NCBI RefSeq assembly: GCF_025574465.1
Contig: NZ_JAOBPP010000021.1
Location: 372,001 to 436,000 of the forward strand
From: Kordiimonas aestuarii
GTDB lineage: Bacteria > Pseudomonadota > Alphaproteobacteria > Sphingomonadales > Kordiimonadaceae
Direction of reading: 5' to 3'
Length of the DNA: 64,000 nucleotides
The translations under genes were made by a program, and so were the position numbers. Position 1 is the first letter of the stretch, and each line of letters opens with the position of its first letter. The notes under the pieces were generated by a model. The model did not search any database. It was not told the DNA's origin and was given only the letters and a program-made list of their open reading frames with translations. Below, piece by piece: positions 43,957 through 54,114 of this stretch.

Positions 43957-44541
43957 CTATCCCGCAGGTTTGGCCACGTCATAATAGTGGTTTTCACCCT
44001 CGTCGGTATATCCATCCAGCAACGACAAGCCAGCCGCTGCCAGCACTCGCTCATAGCTGTCAGCGCCAAGCGAAACGGAGCGCCGACCGGTAAGCAGGTC
44101 ATCCCATTCGCAGCGCGCGCGTGGGGCGCTGAACAGAAACCGGCCGCCCGGCCGGAGGGCCTTCGCGACCCGGCGGATCAGCTTTCGCTGGTCCTCTTCC
44201 GCCAGCAAAAACATCAACCCCACCGCAACGGCCGCATCGAACTGACGGTTAAAAAAGCGACTGTTCTGCGCTGCCTCGCACGCACTTGGTGCGTCAGGGA
44301 AATTGCGGCGGAACGCATCCAGCAGGGTTGGTGATGCATCGATACCAAATATGTGAAAACCTTCTTCATGCAACACTTTGCTGATCGGCACGCCCGAGCC
44401 GCAACCGACATCCACCACCGCGCCGCCCTGTGCCAGATTGTGCTGTGCCCATGCCCGCACTAGCGCCGCGCCGATGTTGCTTCGGAACGCCAGAAATTGC
44501 CCGGCAACGTCGTCCCAGCCGTCAGACAGGTCTGCGGTCAT
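43957..44541 (-). CDS. Class I SAM-dependent methyltransferase
   Basis: A 194-residue Rossmann-fold methyltransferase. The SAM-binding motif I is AVVDVGCGSGVPISKVL; the acidic residue after strand 2 is in IFGIDASPTLLDAF. Motif IV-like FDAAVAVGLMFLL and the post-motif LRPGGRFLFSAPRARCEWDDLLTG follow. The substrate is not evident, but the WDDVAGQFLAFRSNIG N-terminus is like small-molecule or lipid methyltransferases. It is convergent with polA. Confidence 0.88.
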   Translation of the reverse strand: MTADLSDGWDDVAGQFLAFRSNIGAALVRAWAQHNLAQGGAVVDVGCGSGVPISKVLHEEGFHIFGIDASPTLLDAFRRNFPDAPSACEAAQNSRFFNRQFDAAVAVGLMFLLAEEDQRKLIRRVAKALRPGGRFLFSAPRARCEWDDLLTGRRSVSLGADSYERVLAAAGLSLLDGYTDEGENHYYDVAKPAG

Positions 44542-44709
44542 GCCTCTATCTCCCTTACCGCCCGTGACCTTTTATACACCGTATCGCCCACACAGGGGAG
44601 ACAGCTTACCCCATGCCCGCCACCGTCCAGCGCAAACACATTTTTGAGGTGACGCCGCCACAGCTAATATTTCATACTGCCTCAGGGGTCAGGCAAAAAG
44701 GGGCGTGGA

Positions 44710-45471
44710 ATGCAGTTCAGGGTTATCGCGGCCATCGCCGCGTTATTTGTCAGCCTACCAGCCATGGCAGGTGGTATCTTGTCTGACAATATAGTCATCG
44801 ACAGCGAGGTACTTGGCTACAAGGTGCAGTTCCGCGCCTATATCCCCGATGGTACCAAGAAGGACGACAGCCTTCCGATCGCCTTCGTTTCCGACGGGCA
44901 GTGGTATCTGGTCGATGGCGGCATGGTAGATGTGCTCGACCGCGAGATCACCGCCGGGCGCATGAAGCCGGTCATCGCCATTTTTGTCGATAGCGGTGAG
45001 CCCGGCAACCCGGCGAATAACCGCCGCAATGACCAGTTCATGTGCGACCCCACCTATGCGCAGTTCTACCGTGATGAGCTGATCCCGACAATCGAGCACG
45101 CCTTCCCTGTCAGCCGCGCGCGCGAGGACCGGCTGATCATGGGGCTGTCGTTCGGCGGGCTCAACGCCGCCTGTTTCGGGCTGATGATCCCCGACGACTT
45201 TGGCCTGATCGGCATGCACTCGCCGGCCAGCGGCAAACACCTCAAGCTTTTGGCCGATATGTATGGCGACCGGGAAACCCTGCCGCTAAAGCTGTTTTTC
45301 TCCACCGGTACAAAGCGCGACAATACGAAAGAAGCACGCAAATTCCACCGCGTACTGAAGCGCAAGGGCTATGACGTGACCTATATTGAGGTGCCCTTCA
45401 GCCACGACTGGGACAACTGGCGCCCGCTCATCGATGACCTTCTGCTCACTTTTTTTGCGACAAATCCGTGA
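44710..45471 (+). CDS. Secreted alpha/beta-hydrolase esterase (enterochelin-esterase-like)
   Basis: A 253-residue exported protein: signal peptide MQFRVIAAIAALFVSLPAMAGG, then an esterase D/enterochelin esterase fold. The nucleophile is S147 in GLSFGGLNAACFG. Other blocks are FRAYIPDGTKKDDSLPIAFVSDG and the C-terminal catalytic histidine in VPFSHDWDNWRPLIDDLL. The family hydrolyses siderophore or simple esters in the periplasm. It precedes the Bcr/CflA-type pump by 122 bases on the same strand; a terminator was not seen between them. Confidence 0.82.
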   Translation: MQFRVIAAIAALFVSLPAMAGGILSDNIVIDSEVLGYKVQFRAYIPDGTKKDDSLPIAFVSDGQWYLVDGGMVDVLDREITAGRMKPVIAIFVDSGEPGNPANNRRNDQFMCDPTYAQFYRDELIPTIEHAFPVSRAREDRLIMGLSFGGLNAACFGLMIPDDFGLIGMHSPASGKHLKLLADMYGDRETLPLKLFFSTGTKRDNTKEARKFHRVLKRKGYDVTYIEVPFSHDWDNWRPLIDDLLLTFFATNP

Positions 45472-45593
45472 CGAACCTTGCCTAAGCAGGTATCCGGGGC
45501 CATGTTACCGGTGTCCGCAGCCTCGCCCGCCTTGGCTGAGACCTGACGAGGCCAAAGGTCCAGCCTCGTTCCATAACAACAGCGAGGCATATC

Positions 45594-46784
45594 ATGCACC
45601 TTAGCAAACAGAATACGTTTGGATTGGCCCTTCTTCTCGGCAGCGTCGTAGCGCTTATGCCGCTGTCGATCGATATGTACCTGCCAGCCTTCAGCGCCAT
45701 CGGCGCACATTTCGATACCCGGCAGTCCCAGATTGAGCTGTCACTGACGGTCTATTTTATCGGCGTCGCTCTGGGCCAGTTGATCTATGGTCCGCTGGCT
45801 GATCGCTATGGTCGCCGCCTGCCCATGATTATCGGACTGGCCATTGCCGCTGCCATGTCTGTGGCCTGCGCGTTGGCACCCACGATCGAAACATTAATCG
45901 TCGCCCGCTTCTTTCAGGCCTTTGGCATGTGCGCGGGCGGCGTGATCTCCCGCGCGATCATCCGCGATATGTATGAGCCCGTCGACGTAGCGAAATTTTT
46001 CTCACTGCTGATGCTGGTCATGGGCGTAGCACCCATCCTGGCCCCTATTTTTGGTGCACAGCTCAGCCTCCATTTTGGCTGGGAATCAATCTTCCTGCTG
46101 ATCGCGGCCGTGTGCGTTATCGATATCCTGTCGGTTTCATTGCTGTTGCCGGAGACCCATGAACCAAACCCGGGTGTCCGCCTGAGCTCCACCTTCAGCA
46201 CCTACCGGGATATCCTGCGCGACCGGCACTTTGTCGGTTATTCAATGGCGGGCGGTGCGGCGTTTTCGAGCATGTTTGCCTATATTACCGGTTCGGCCTT
46301 TGTGTTGATCGACTATTACGGCGTCGCGCCTGAGCACTTTGGTTATTATTTTGGCGCCAACGCGCTTGGGTTCATTGTCATGAGCCAGGTCAACCGTGTG
46401 CTGCTCCGGCACTTCAGCTACAAGGTTATCTTTCATACCGCGCTGAAAGTGTTGCTTGCGGCGGGCGTGGCACTGGCTGTCGGCGGCATTGCCAGCGTGC
46501 CGCTGCCCCTGTTCCTGATACCGCTTTTTGTGTTTATTGCCTGTCTTGGTGTTATATCGCCAAACGGCATGGCCGGTGCCCTTGAGGGTGAGGCCCGCCG
46601 GGCGGGCGCGGCGTCGGCGCTTGCGGGCAGCCTGCAGTTTTCGCTGTCGTTTGTCTTTTCAGGTGCCGTCGGTGTTATTCATGCCGCGACCCCACTGCCC
46701 ATGTGCCTGATCATGCTTTCTGGCGCGTTAATCGCCAACCTGTTTGCCCGTATGACGAGAGGCCCGGCTCGTAAGGCACCCTAA
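45594..46784 (+). CDS. Bcr/CflA-type MFS drug efflux transporter
   Basis: A 396-residue MFS transporter with 12 predicted transmembrane helices. The start has GSVVALMPLSIDMYLPAFSAIGAHF, the Bcr/CflA signature, followed by motif A LIYGPLADRYGRRLPMI. Other conserved parts are FQAFGMCAGGVISRAIIRDMYE and LPETHEPN. It should export drugs or metabolites against the proton gradient. It is convergent with the PiT gene, with a terminator between them. Confidence 0.9.
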   Translation: MHLSKQNTFGLALLLGSVVALMPLSIDMYLPAFSAIGAHFDTRQSQIELSLTVYFIGVALGQLIYGPLADRYGRRLPMIIGLAIAAAMSVACALAPTIETLIVARFFQAFGMCAGGVISRAIIRDMYEPVDVAKFFSLLMLVMGVAPILAPIFGAQLSLHFGWESIFLLIAAVCVIDILSVSLLLPETHEPNPGVRLSSTFSTYRDILRDRHFVGYSMAGGAAFSSMFAYITGSAFVLIDYYGVAPEHFGYYFGANALGFIVMSQVNRVLLRHFSYKVIFHTALKVLLAAGVALAVGGIASVPLPLFLIPLFVFIACLGVISPNGMAGALEGEARRAGAASALAGSLQFSLSFVFSGAVGVIHAATPLPMCLIMLSGALIANLFARMTRGPARKAP

Positions 46785-46817
46785 ACAAAAAAAGGGGCAG
46801 CCCAAAGGCCACCCCTT
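46785..46817 (-). terminator. Terminator of the PiT gene
   Basis: On the minus strand AAGGGG and CCCCTT arms with an inner GGC/GCC stem and two mismatches enclose a TTTG loop and are followed by a T-rich tract (complement of 46786-46793). Confidence 0.7.
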
Positions 46818-46839
46818 ATCTTCAATAGCTATTGCTATC

Positions 46840-48285
46840 TTATGCAAACACGTTCGTGAATAGATAAAAAAGACCAGCAGACAACACAGCCGACGCTGGC
46901 ACGGTGATAACCCATGCTGCTGCAATGGTCAGCATTTCACGCCGACGCACAAGACGGCGGCGTTCGCGCTTCTTCTTATCGCTCGCGCTTTTGATCTTTT
47001 TGTTCGGCTGGGTTGATAAAAATTCCCGCAGGAGGCCCACACCAAATACCCCGCCAACCGCGATATGGGTGGAGGACACAGGCAGGCCAAGCCAGCTGGC
47101 GGCAATTACCGTAATGGCCGCCGAAAGCGCCACACAAAAAGCCCGCATCTGGTTTAGTTTGGTGATCTTTTCTCCCACAGTGCGGATAAGCTTGGGACCA
47201 AACAGCAGCAGACCAATGGAGATACCGATCGCACCGATGATCATCACCCAAAGCGGCAGTGCTACCTTGCCGGTACCCATATCAACGCTTTGCGCCGCGC
47301 TGACGATGGCCGCCAAGGGGCCAACCGCATTTGCCACGTCATTTGCCCCGTGCGCAAACGACAAAAGCGCGGCAGAACAGATCAGCGGCACGGTAAAGAG
47401 CTTCGCCACTGCCTTGCGGCGGTTCTCCAGCCCGCGGGAGCTTCTGGCGACAAGCGGCTTGGTCGCCGCCCACGTCAGCGCCGCAGAGCCAAAGCCGACA
47501 ATCCACAGCATGCCAGGGCCCGGTGCCCAAATTTTCTTCAGGCCTTTCATCACCAGATACATGGAAAAAGCGCCCGCCATGATGGCGATGAACACCGGTA
47601 CCCAGGTGCGCGAGGCTTCAAGCATATCATCTTTGGCCAGGATAAGCTTCTTGATCATGAACAGGAACAAGGCTGCCACGATAGCGCCAAGAAGCGGAGA
47701 GATCACCCAGCTCGCGGCTATCGCGCTCATCTTGACCCAGTCAACACTGGCCATGCCAGCCGCTGCCACGCCTGCACCAACAACACCGCCAACAATGGAG
47801 TGGGTTGTCGACACCGGTGCCCCAAGCCATGTGGCAAGGTTCAGCCACAAGGCTGCGGCAAGGAGCGCGCCCATCATCGCCCAGATGAAGGTCATCTGGT
47901 CGGCCATCGCGGCGGGGTCGACAATACCCTTGCGAATGGTCGAGACCACGTCCCCCCCGGCAAGGATAGCGCCTGCAGCCTCAAAGACCGCAGCAATCGC
48001 AAGCGCGCCGATCATGGTCAGCGCCTTCGAGCCCACAGCCGGGCCAATATTATTGGCCACGTCATTGGCGCCGATATTCATTGCCATATACGCGCCAATC
48101 ACAGCAGCGGCGATGACAAAGATGCCCGTCGGACTATCCGCCTGCGTTGCCGCAGTATAAATCAGTACGAGTACAAGGAAGACAACAGCAATGCCCAGAT
48201 TGGCGACAGAGCGACCCTGTGCCCTTGCCCCTGCCTGAAAGCTCTGCAGTTTTTCGAGGTCAACATTGACCTTATGTTTTTCCAT
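46840..48285 (-). CDS. pit: PiT-family inorganic phosphate transporter
   Basis: A 481-residue membrane protein with about ten transmembrane helices. It carries the two inverted PiT signatures: AMNIGANDVANNIGPAVGSKAL in the first half and FAHGANDVANAVGPLAAIV in the second, each with a nearby GAPVSTTHSIVGGVVGAG / GLPVSSTHIAVGGVFGVG block. It imports phosphate (as metal-phosphate) with protons or sodium. The start at 48285 has GAAGGG upstream; a start five codons earlier is weaker. A PhoU-like accessory (DUF47) gene is not adjacent. Confidence 0.94.
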   Translation of the reverse strand: MEKHKVNVDLEKLQSFQAGARAQGRSVANLGIAVVFLVLVLIYTAATQADSPTGIFVIAAAVIGAYMAMNIGANDVANNIGPAVGSKALTMIGALAIAAVFEAAGAILAGGDVVSTIRKGIVDPAAMADQMTFIWAMMGALLAAALWLNLATWLGAPVSTTHSIVGGVVGAGVAAAGMASVDWVKMSAIAASWVISPLLGAIVAALFLFMIKKLILAKDDMLEASRTWVPVFIAIMAGAFSMYLVMKGLKKIWAPGPGMLWIVGFGSAALTWAATKPLVARSSRGLENRRKAVAKLFTVPLICSAALLSFAHGANDVANAVGPLAAIVSAAQSVDMGTGKVALPLWVMIIGAIGISIGLLLFGPKLIRTVGEKITKLNQMRAFCVALSAAITVIAASWLGLPVSSTHIAVGGVFGVGLLREFLSTQPNKKIKSASDKKKRERRRLVRRREMLTIAAAWVITVPASAVLSAGLFYLFTNVFA

Positions 48286-48395
48286 GATGTGCCCTTCCAC
48301 TTTTGGCGGCCTGCCCCCGGTAACCGCTTTTCGCGCGTTATAACAGCGCGGCGCGGAAATGTAATAAAAATGTCATGTATCGAGCGAAGCGCAAT

Positions 48396-48418
48396 AAAAA
48401 AGGCGGCCAGAGCCGCCT
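48396..48418 (-). terminator. Terminator of TonB-dependent receptor 1
   Basis: AGGCGGC and GCCGCCT arms with a TCTG loop on the minus strand, followed by TTTTTT. Confidence 0.88.
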
Positions 48419-48442
48419 CTTTCTCCAATTTTAATCCCAAAC

Positions 48443-50989
48443 CTAGTAGCGGAAACGCAATGTCAGGCCATAGGTACGCGGGTCACCGATATAGGCGTTG
48501 AGGCTGCCACCCGGAATTGTCGAATCGAATGTGTCTAGCACATACGCCTCGTTCAGGAGGTTGCGTGCCCAGAGTTGCAAGGACCATGCGCCGTCAATGT
48601 CACCTACACCAACGCTGGCACCCACGAGGAAGTACGCGTCCTGGAATTGACGTTCATCCTGGCTGACGGACAGGTTGGTATAGCTGTTGTAGTACACTTC
48701 CGTACGCAGGAAACCTTCAAGGTTGTCGTTAATCGCACGGCGGTACGTCGCGGTTGCGTTACCCGTGAATTTTGGCGTCTCGGACAGGCGGGAGCCTGAA
48801 AGGTCCTGAAGCGGACGCAGGATACCGCCGCCCTCTGGGGCGACAAACTCACAGCCGGTGGTGTCGTGCGCAGGGCACGGACCATTGGTGAAGTTGTCGT
48901 ATTCCGCGGTCCAGAGCCAGGTGAAACCACCGGTCAGCAACAGCTCGGGCGATGCCTGGAACTTGCCGTCAAACTCAAGCCCCTGTGCTTTTGCGTCCAC
49001 GTTGCCTGGCACGAAGCTGGAACCCGTGAAGATATTTTCCTGGAAGCCGTCGACCTTCTGGTCAAAGAGCGCAAAATCAAGGCTCATGCGGTTGTCCATC
49101 AGGCGTGCCTTCAGGCCAAGCTCCCAACTGGTGGAAATCTCTTCGTCGAACTGGAAGTCGCCAACCCGGGCCGCCGCACTATCCAGCGCAAAACCACCCG
49201 CCTTGTAGCCCCTAGCATAACTGGCGTAGACGGTGACATTGTCATCCAGTTCCATGTTTGCGATCAGATTGCCCGACAGGTTGCCCTTGGAGAAGCTGTC
49301 GTCCACGTTTGACGCTGGTGGGAAGAACTGCAGCCCGGTCAGGCCAAGAAGCGGGTTATAGTCAGGGTTGGTTGCCACAGCACTGGCTTGCGCTGTCGCT
49401 GTCGGAATAACCGTAGACTGGATCACTTCAGGTGGCACGCCTTGCGCGGCTGCCTGGGCAACGGCTTGCTGCACGGCCTGGCCCACAAATATCTGGACAA
49501 AATCAAGCGCCGCGAACGGATCGTTGATCACAATATCCGAATCCATGGATTTCTTGTCATGCGTATACCGCAGGCCACCTGTCAGGGTGAAGCGGTCAGT
49601 GACATGCCAGTCCACCTGTGCAAAGGCGCTGTAGCTTTCGTTTTTCTGATTGAACAAGCCCCTGAGCTGGCCACTGCCGTCCGCGAGGAACGTACCGGAA
49701 GGCACGCCAAGCCCTGCTTCAAGCTGGCTGATGGCACCACCCGACAGGATATCGGCAAACGGACGCAGGCCCGGCCCCTGAATGGTCTGGTTATCCGCGG
49801 TCAGGTCCTGATTGAAATAATAGATGCCTGCCATCCACTCGAGCGGACCATCGGTTGTCGAGGTCACGCGAATTTCCTGTGTGAAGGTATCATAGTCCTG
49901 ATCCAGCACCCGGCGTTTGTTCAGCTGCAGGTCCGAGAAGTCAGCATCAATATCCTGTAGTTCGCGGTAGCCCCGGAAGGCGGTGATCGACGTCAGGGTA
50001 AAGCTCTCGAAATCGATATCGATCTGGCCGGAAATGCCATAGCTCTCGAGATTGCCCACAACAACTTCACCGTCGATGTTGGTGGTGCGGTCCTTGATAT
50101 CAGGCGCGCCGTTGATGTCGGAACCCAGCACTGTCAGCGCCTGCTGCGACCCCGGCGCCAGCACGTAAAATGGTGCCGCACAGCATTCTTCATTCAGATC
50201 GCTATAATCACCGATAATGCGGATGCTGGTGGTGTCCGTTGGTTCAAACAAGATCTGACCACGCAGGCCAAAACGGTCACGCTCATTGAGCTGACGACCA
50301 TCGGCATTGTCGATCGTGCCGTCGCGCTTGTTGACGTTCGCATCAAGGCGCACAGCAAGGCGGTCTTCCTGAATAGGAATGTTGACAGCGGCTTTACCAA
50401 CCTTGGCGTCATAGTTGCCGTATGTCAGCTCACCCTCGACCTCAAAGTCGTAGTGTGGTGCCTTGGTGACATAGTTGATCACACCCGCCGAGGTGTTTTT
50501 ACCAAAGAGCGTCGATTGCGGGCCACGCAGGACCTCGATACGTTCGATGCCGAGGAAGTCATTGACCGACGCGCCATTGCGCGAACGGTACACACCGTCC
50601 ACAAACACACCAACCGCTGGCTCGAGGCCGAAGTTGAACGTCGAGGAACCGATACCCCTGACCGAGAAGCTGGTGTTCGACGCTGACGCGCGCTGAACAA
50701 TCTGCAGGCTTGGTACCAGCGTCTGCAACGATGTAAGGTCACGCGCCTGCGCCAGCTCCATCGTGCTGCCGCCAATGGCCGAAACCGCCACAGGCGTTTC
50801 CAGAAGCGTCGCTTCGCGCTTCTGCGCCGTTACAAGAATTTCCTCCAGCGCGAAACCGCCGGATTCCGAGCCGCTATCCTGATTTTCCTGAGCGAAAGCC
50901 GCGCCTGTGACCATCATGGCGCCAGCGGCCGTTGAAAGCATAAGTTGTGCACACCGTACGCGCGCACGCCGTCCATTACTGAATTGCAT
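48443..50989 (-). CDS. TonB-dependent outer-membrane receptor 1
   Basis: An 848-residue receptor with a signal peptide (about 1-33, ending AAGAMMVTGAAFA). A TonB box region, ALEEILVTAQKREATLLETPVAVSA, precedes the plug domain (NTSFSVRGIGSSTFNFGLEPAVGVFVDGVYRSR, RIEVLRGPQSTLFGKNTSAGVI). A 22-strand beta-barrel follows, ending in RTYGLTLRFRY. Substrate is unknown. This subtype is common in sphingomonad-like and other heterotrophic Alphaproteobacteria for carbon substrates; no iron-box was seen upstream. The ATG at 50989 has AAGGGAGGG before it. It is the downstream of two paralogues. Confidence 0.92.
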   Translation of the reverse strand: MQFSNGRRARVRCAQLMLSTAAGAMMVTGAAFAQENQDSGSESGGFALEEILVTAQKREATLLETPVAVSAIGGSTMELAQARDLTSLQTLVPSLQIVQRASASNTSFSVRGIGSSTFNFGLEPAVGVFVDGVYRSRNGASVNDFLGIERIEVLRGPQSTLFGKNTSAGVINYVTKAPHYDFEVEGELTYGNYDAKVGKAAVNIPIQEDRLAVRLDANVNKRDGTIDNADGRQLNERDRFGLRGQILFEPTDTTSIRIIGDYSDLNEECCAAPFYVLAPGSQQALTVLGSDINGAPDIKDRTTNIDGEVVVGNLESYGISGQIDIDFESFTLTSITAFRGYRELQDIDADFSDLQLNKRRVLDQDYDTFTQEIRVTSTTDGPLEWMAGIYYFNQDLTADNQTIQGPGLRPFADILSGGAISQLEAGLGVPSGTFLADGSGQLRGLFNQKNESYSAFAQVDWHVTDRFTLTGGLRYTHDKKSMDSDIVINDPFAALDFVQIFVGQAVQQAVAQAAAQGVPPEVIQSTVIPTATAQASAVATNPDYNPLLGLTGLQFFPPASNVDDSFSKGNLSGNLIANMELDDNVTVYASYARGYKAGGFALDSAAARVGDFQFDEEISTSWELGLKARLMDNRMSLDFALFDQKVDGFQENIFTGSSFVPGNVDAKAQGLEFDGKFQASPELLLTGGFTWLWTAEYDNFTNGPCPAHDTTGCEFVAPEGGGILRPLQDLSGSRLSETPKFTGNATATYRRAINDNLEGFLRTEVYYNSYTNLSVSQDERQFQDAYFLVGASVGVGDIDGAWSLQLWARNLLNEAYVLDTFDSTIPGGSLNAYIGDPRTYGLTLRFRY

Positions 50990-51220
50990 ACATCCCTCCC
51001 TTGGACCTTGAACCGGCGCGGGCTGGCACCCGTGCCACCGGTTTGACACAATAGTGCCCCCCGATTTACGTGCACGTCAAGCAACAGTCACCGCGTTTTT
51101 CAAGATTTGAACACCCGGTGTCACCACAGCAACACACTAGGTTTTATGTCACTTTTCTGAAAACTGCCGCCAAGGTCAGGATTCCGTAACGTCACATTAT
51201 TTACACGGACAAACAGACAG

Positions 51221-51246
51221 AAAAGGAGGCAGCCGAAGCCGCCTCC
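51221..51246 (-). terminator. Terminator of TonB-dependent receptor 2
   Basis: On the minus strand GGAGGC and GCCTCC arms with an inner GC/GC pairing enclose a short loop and are followed by TTTTCT. It lies between receptors 2 and 1, so each is its own transcript. Confidence 0.8.
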
Positions 51247-51274
51247 AAAAAAACTTTGTCATCCTGGCGTTCAA

Positions 51275-53884
51275 TCAGAAATCGAGGCTCAGCGTGATGC
51301 CATATGTCCGCGGGTCGTTGGGATATGCGTTAAAGCTGCCCGACTGCGCCACGGAATCGAAGATAAGTTGCAGATAGTCCTCATTGGTCAGGTTTTTCAC
51401 CCAGCCTGTGATACGCCAGCGATTGTCCTCGCCGCCCTCGATACCCAGACTGGCGTTCAGGATCAGCGTGTCCCCCATATCACCATGCGGATCAAGGTCA
51501 CCGGCTACGTTCCGGGAACTACGGTAATAGACCTCACCCTGGATGAAACCGTTCATATTATCATTGATCGGCTGGATATAATTTGCGGTCGAGGTGAAGG
51601 TGAATTTGGGCGCGTCCGCCAGTCGTGTGCCCGTAAGGTTAGCTACGCCGGTATAGGCGGCATTGGTCGGATCACAAGACGGCTGTGGGTTGGTGATCCG
51701 GCACGGACCGCTTTCATAGGATGTGTACTCGGCATCGCTATAGGCGGCGGCAAAAGTCCAGGTCAGGTTTTCACTGAGGGCGAACTGGCTGTCGACCTCA
51801 ATGCCCTTGATGCGGATCGACCCCGCGTTCCTGAGTTCAAAACCAAGACCGGTGAAGATGTTGGACTGGAAGTCGTCCACCTTCTGGGTATAGGCCGCAA
51901 GATTGACCTGTGCCCGCCGGTCCCAAAAGCGGATTTTGGCACCAATCTCCCAGGCATCCACGGTCTCCGGCTCAAATTCGTAGGTATTGGTATCACCGGC
52001 ATTATTGGTGGCCGCCGCTCGGGACGTATCAAACCCGCCAGCTTTGTAGCCACGCGAGAAACTTGCATAGGTGTTGAGGTCGTCATTCCAGTCATAGGCA
52101 AGAATGACATTGCCCGTCAGCTTGTCTTCGCTGCGCCGACGGTCAAAGTCATTGCGTGGAGGGAAAAATTGCAGTGCGCTGAAACCCAGCAGCGGGTTTA
52201 CCGCCGGGTTATCCGCCACCGCGCTGGCCCCTGCCGTGGCCTGTGGGATAACCACACTGGCGATTATCTCAGGCGGCACACCCTGTGCGGCTGCCTGCCC
52301 CGCTGCCTGCGCCACCGCGATGGCAACAAACATGTCCTCAAAGCTAAGGGCAGCAAACGGATCGTCGATATTGAACACACCGGTGGCGTGTTTCTTCTCC
52401 CTGGTATACCTGAGGCCTGCCGTCAGGGTCAGTTGGTCTGTGACATGCCAGTCTGCCTGACCGAAGACGGCCCAGCTTTTCGCGGAGGTGTCGAACTTCT
52501 CCTGCACCATACCGCTTTCTTCGGCGAAATAAGTGCCAACCGGCACCGGCTCCGGCCAGAAGCCGTTTGCATAAAGGTTGGAAAGGGTCAGTTCGATCCC
52601 GGTGATATTGTTGAACCCGGGCACCAGCGCATCCGAGCCTGCCAGTATTTCAAAGAAACTGCGGTTATCGGCGCCGTAGGGCACCTTGTCCGTCGCATCC
52701 AATGTCTGGTGTGAATAAAAACCGCCAAACAACCAGTCGACAACATTGTCGCCCGTCGAGGCAAGGCGGACTTCCTGCGTGAAGATGTCCACCTTGGTCA
52801 GCTCGCCGTTCCGTTTTATCAGGTCGGCAGCCGTAAAGTCCGCGTCGAAATTAGCGTCCGACTTGAAATCGCGGTACGCGGTGATGGATGTCAACTCGGC
52901 ACCGCCAAGGTCCCAGTTCAACTCGCCGGAGATGCCAAAATCCTTCATCGCGTTCAGCATTTCGCCATTGAAGGCGGTTTCGCGGTTATAGGCATTGGCC
53001 TCCACCAACGGGAACCCCAGCGCAGCCACCGCAGCAGCCGTCGGACCATATTCAATGAAAGGTGCTGCACAACAGGCTTCGTTGATCTCGGAATAATCTC
53101 CGATCAGCCGGAAGGAAATAGCGTCCGACGGTTCAAGCAGTAATTGCCCGCGTACCGCCCAACGGTCGCGGTCATTTACGTCGCGTCCGTCATAGACATT
53201 CTCGATAAAGCCATCCCGTTTGTTGACGTTGGCAGACAGACGGAAAGCCGCTTTGTCTTCCGCGATCGGGCCAGTGACTGTGCCCTTGAGAATAATCTGA
53301 TCATAGTTGCCGTACGTGACCTCGCCCTTGCCGCCGAACTCATATTCCGGTGCCTTGGTCACAAAGGAAATTACGCCTGCGGACGTGTTTTTGCCAAAGA
53401 GGGTGGACTGCGGTCCACGCAGCACCTCGACCCGCTCCACCGAAAGGAAATCGCCGATGGCGGCCCCGGTGCGGGAACGGTAGATACCGTCCACATAAAT
53501 GCCCACCGATGGCTCAAGCCCCGGGTTGAAGCCGGATGTGCCGATACCGCGGATATTTACAACTGTCTGGAATGACGCGGCGGCCTGCGTGGTGTTAAGC
53601 GCAGGCACCATCATCATCAGGTCTCGCACGTCCCGCACACTGGATTTCTCCAGTGTTTCACCCGTGTAAGCGCTGACGGCAATGGGCACGTCTTGCAAGG
53701 TTTTGGCCCGCTTCTGCGCGGTGACAAGAATTTCCTCCAGCGTAAATCCGTCGTCACTTTCCCGGGCGGTATCCTGCGCAAGGGCATGCTGGGCGCCTGT
53801 CATGGACAGGCCAATTGTAACCGCACCAGCCGCAGCCGAATGCAATAGACGCGCACGCAGAGCGTGCTTCACTTCCGTGTTCAT
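51275..53884 (-). CDS. TonB-dependent outer-membrane receptor 2
   Basis: An 869-residue receptor with a signal peptide (residues about 1-36, ending AQHALA). The TonB box is TLEEILVTAQKRAKTLQDVPIAVSA; the plug has NIRGIGTSGFNPGLEPSVGIYVDGIYRSRTG and VERVEVLRGPQSTLFGKNTSAGVI. It is a tandem paralogue of receptor 1: the plug is nearly the same, and both barrels carry the unusual stretch QGVPPE..S.VIP.AT..ASAV..NP..NPLLG..LQFFPP at matching positions. The C-terminal strand ends RTYGITLSLDF. The start at 53884 has GGGGAG upstream. Confidence 0.92.
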   Translation of the reverse strand: MNTEVKHALRARLLHSAAAGAVTIGLSMTGAQHALAQDTARESDDGFTLEEILVTAQKRAKTLQDVPIAVSAYTGETLEKSSVRDVRDLMMMVPALNTTQAAASFQTVVNIRGIGTSGFNPGLEPSVGIYVDGIYRSRTGAAIGDFLSVERVEVLRGPQSTLFGKNTSAGVISFVTKAPEYEFGGKGEVTYGNYDQIILKGTVTGPIAEDKAAFRLSANVNKRDGFIENVYDGRDVNDRDRWAVRGQLLLEPSDAISFRLIGDYSEINEACCAAPFIEYGPTAAAVAALGFPLVEANAYNRETAFNGEMLNAMKDFGISGELNWDLGGAELTSITAYRDFKSDANFDADFTAADLIKRNGELTKVDIFTQEVRLASTGDNVVDWLFGGFYSHQTLDATDKVPYGADNRSFFEILAGSDALVPGFNNITGIELTLSNLYANGFWPEPVPVGTYFAEESGMVQEKFDTSAKSWAVFGQADWHVTDQLTLTAGLRYTREKKHATGVFNIDDPFAALSFEDMFVAIAVAQAAGQAAAQGVPPEIIASVVIPQATAGASAVADNPAVNPLLGFSALQFFPPRNDFDRRRSEDKLTGNVILAYDWNDDLNTYASFSRGYKAGGFDTSRAAATNNAGDTNTYEFEPETVDAWEIGAKIRFWDRRAQVNLAAYTQKVDDFQSNIFTGLGFELRNAGSIRIKGIEVDSQFALSENLTWTFAAAYSDAEYTSYESGPCRITNPQPSCDPTNAAYTGVANLTGTRLADAPKFTFTSTANYIQPINDNMNGFIQGEVYYRSSRNVAGDLDPHGDMGDTLILNASLGIEGGEDNRWRITGWVKNLTNEDYLQLIFDSVAQSGSFNAYPNDPRTYGITLSLDF

Positions 53885-54114
53885 GGTTTTCTCCCCGTTT
53901 TCCCCATGAACCGCCCTAACCGGCTTCCCCGGCACTGATCACCGCATGCTCTGGCAAACATGGTTCCGGTGAAAAATACCTCCAATTTAAGGCAGTTCAT
54001 TAAAATGATTTACCTCAATTTGGCAAAGGTCAAGGAAAAGAATGGTTTAAAGAGCAATAAAACCTTGCGGGGCGGCACGAAGGCAGCGATGAGCCAACCA
54101 TATGATTCCAAAAG

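Noticed and set aside
46904..48160. Long plus-strand open frame of about 418 codons opposite the PiT gene
   Set aside because: Antisense shadow; low-complexity Ala/Thr/Pro composition and no family match, while the minus strand encodes a clear PiT transporter.
51368..52714. Plus-strand frame of 448 codons inside receptor 2
   Set aside because: Shadow of the receptor; the minus-strand protein has all plug and barrel motifs.
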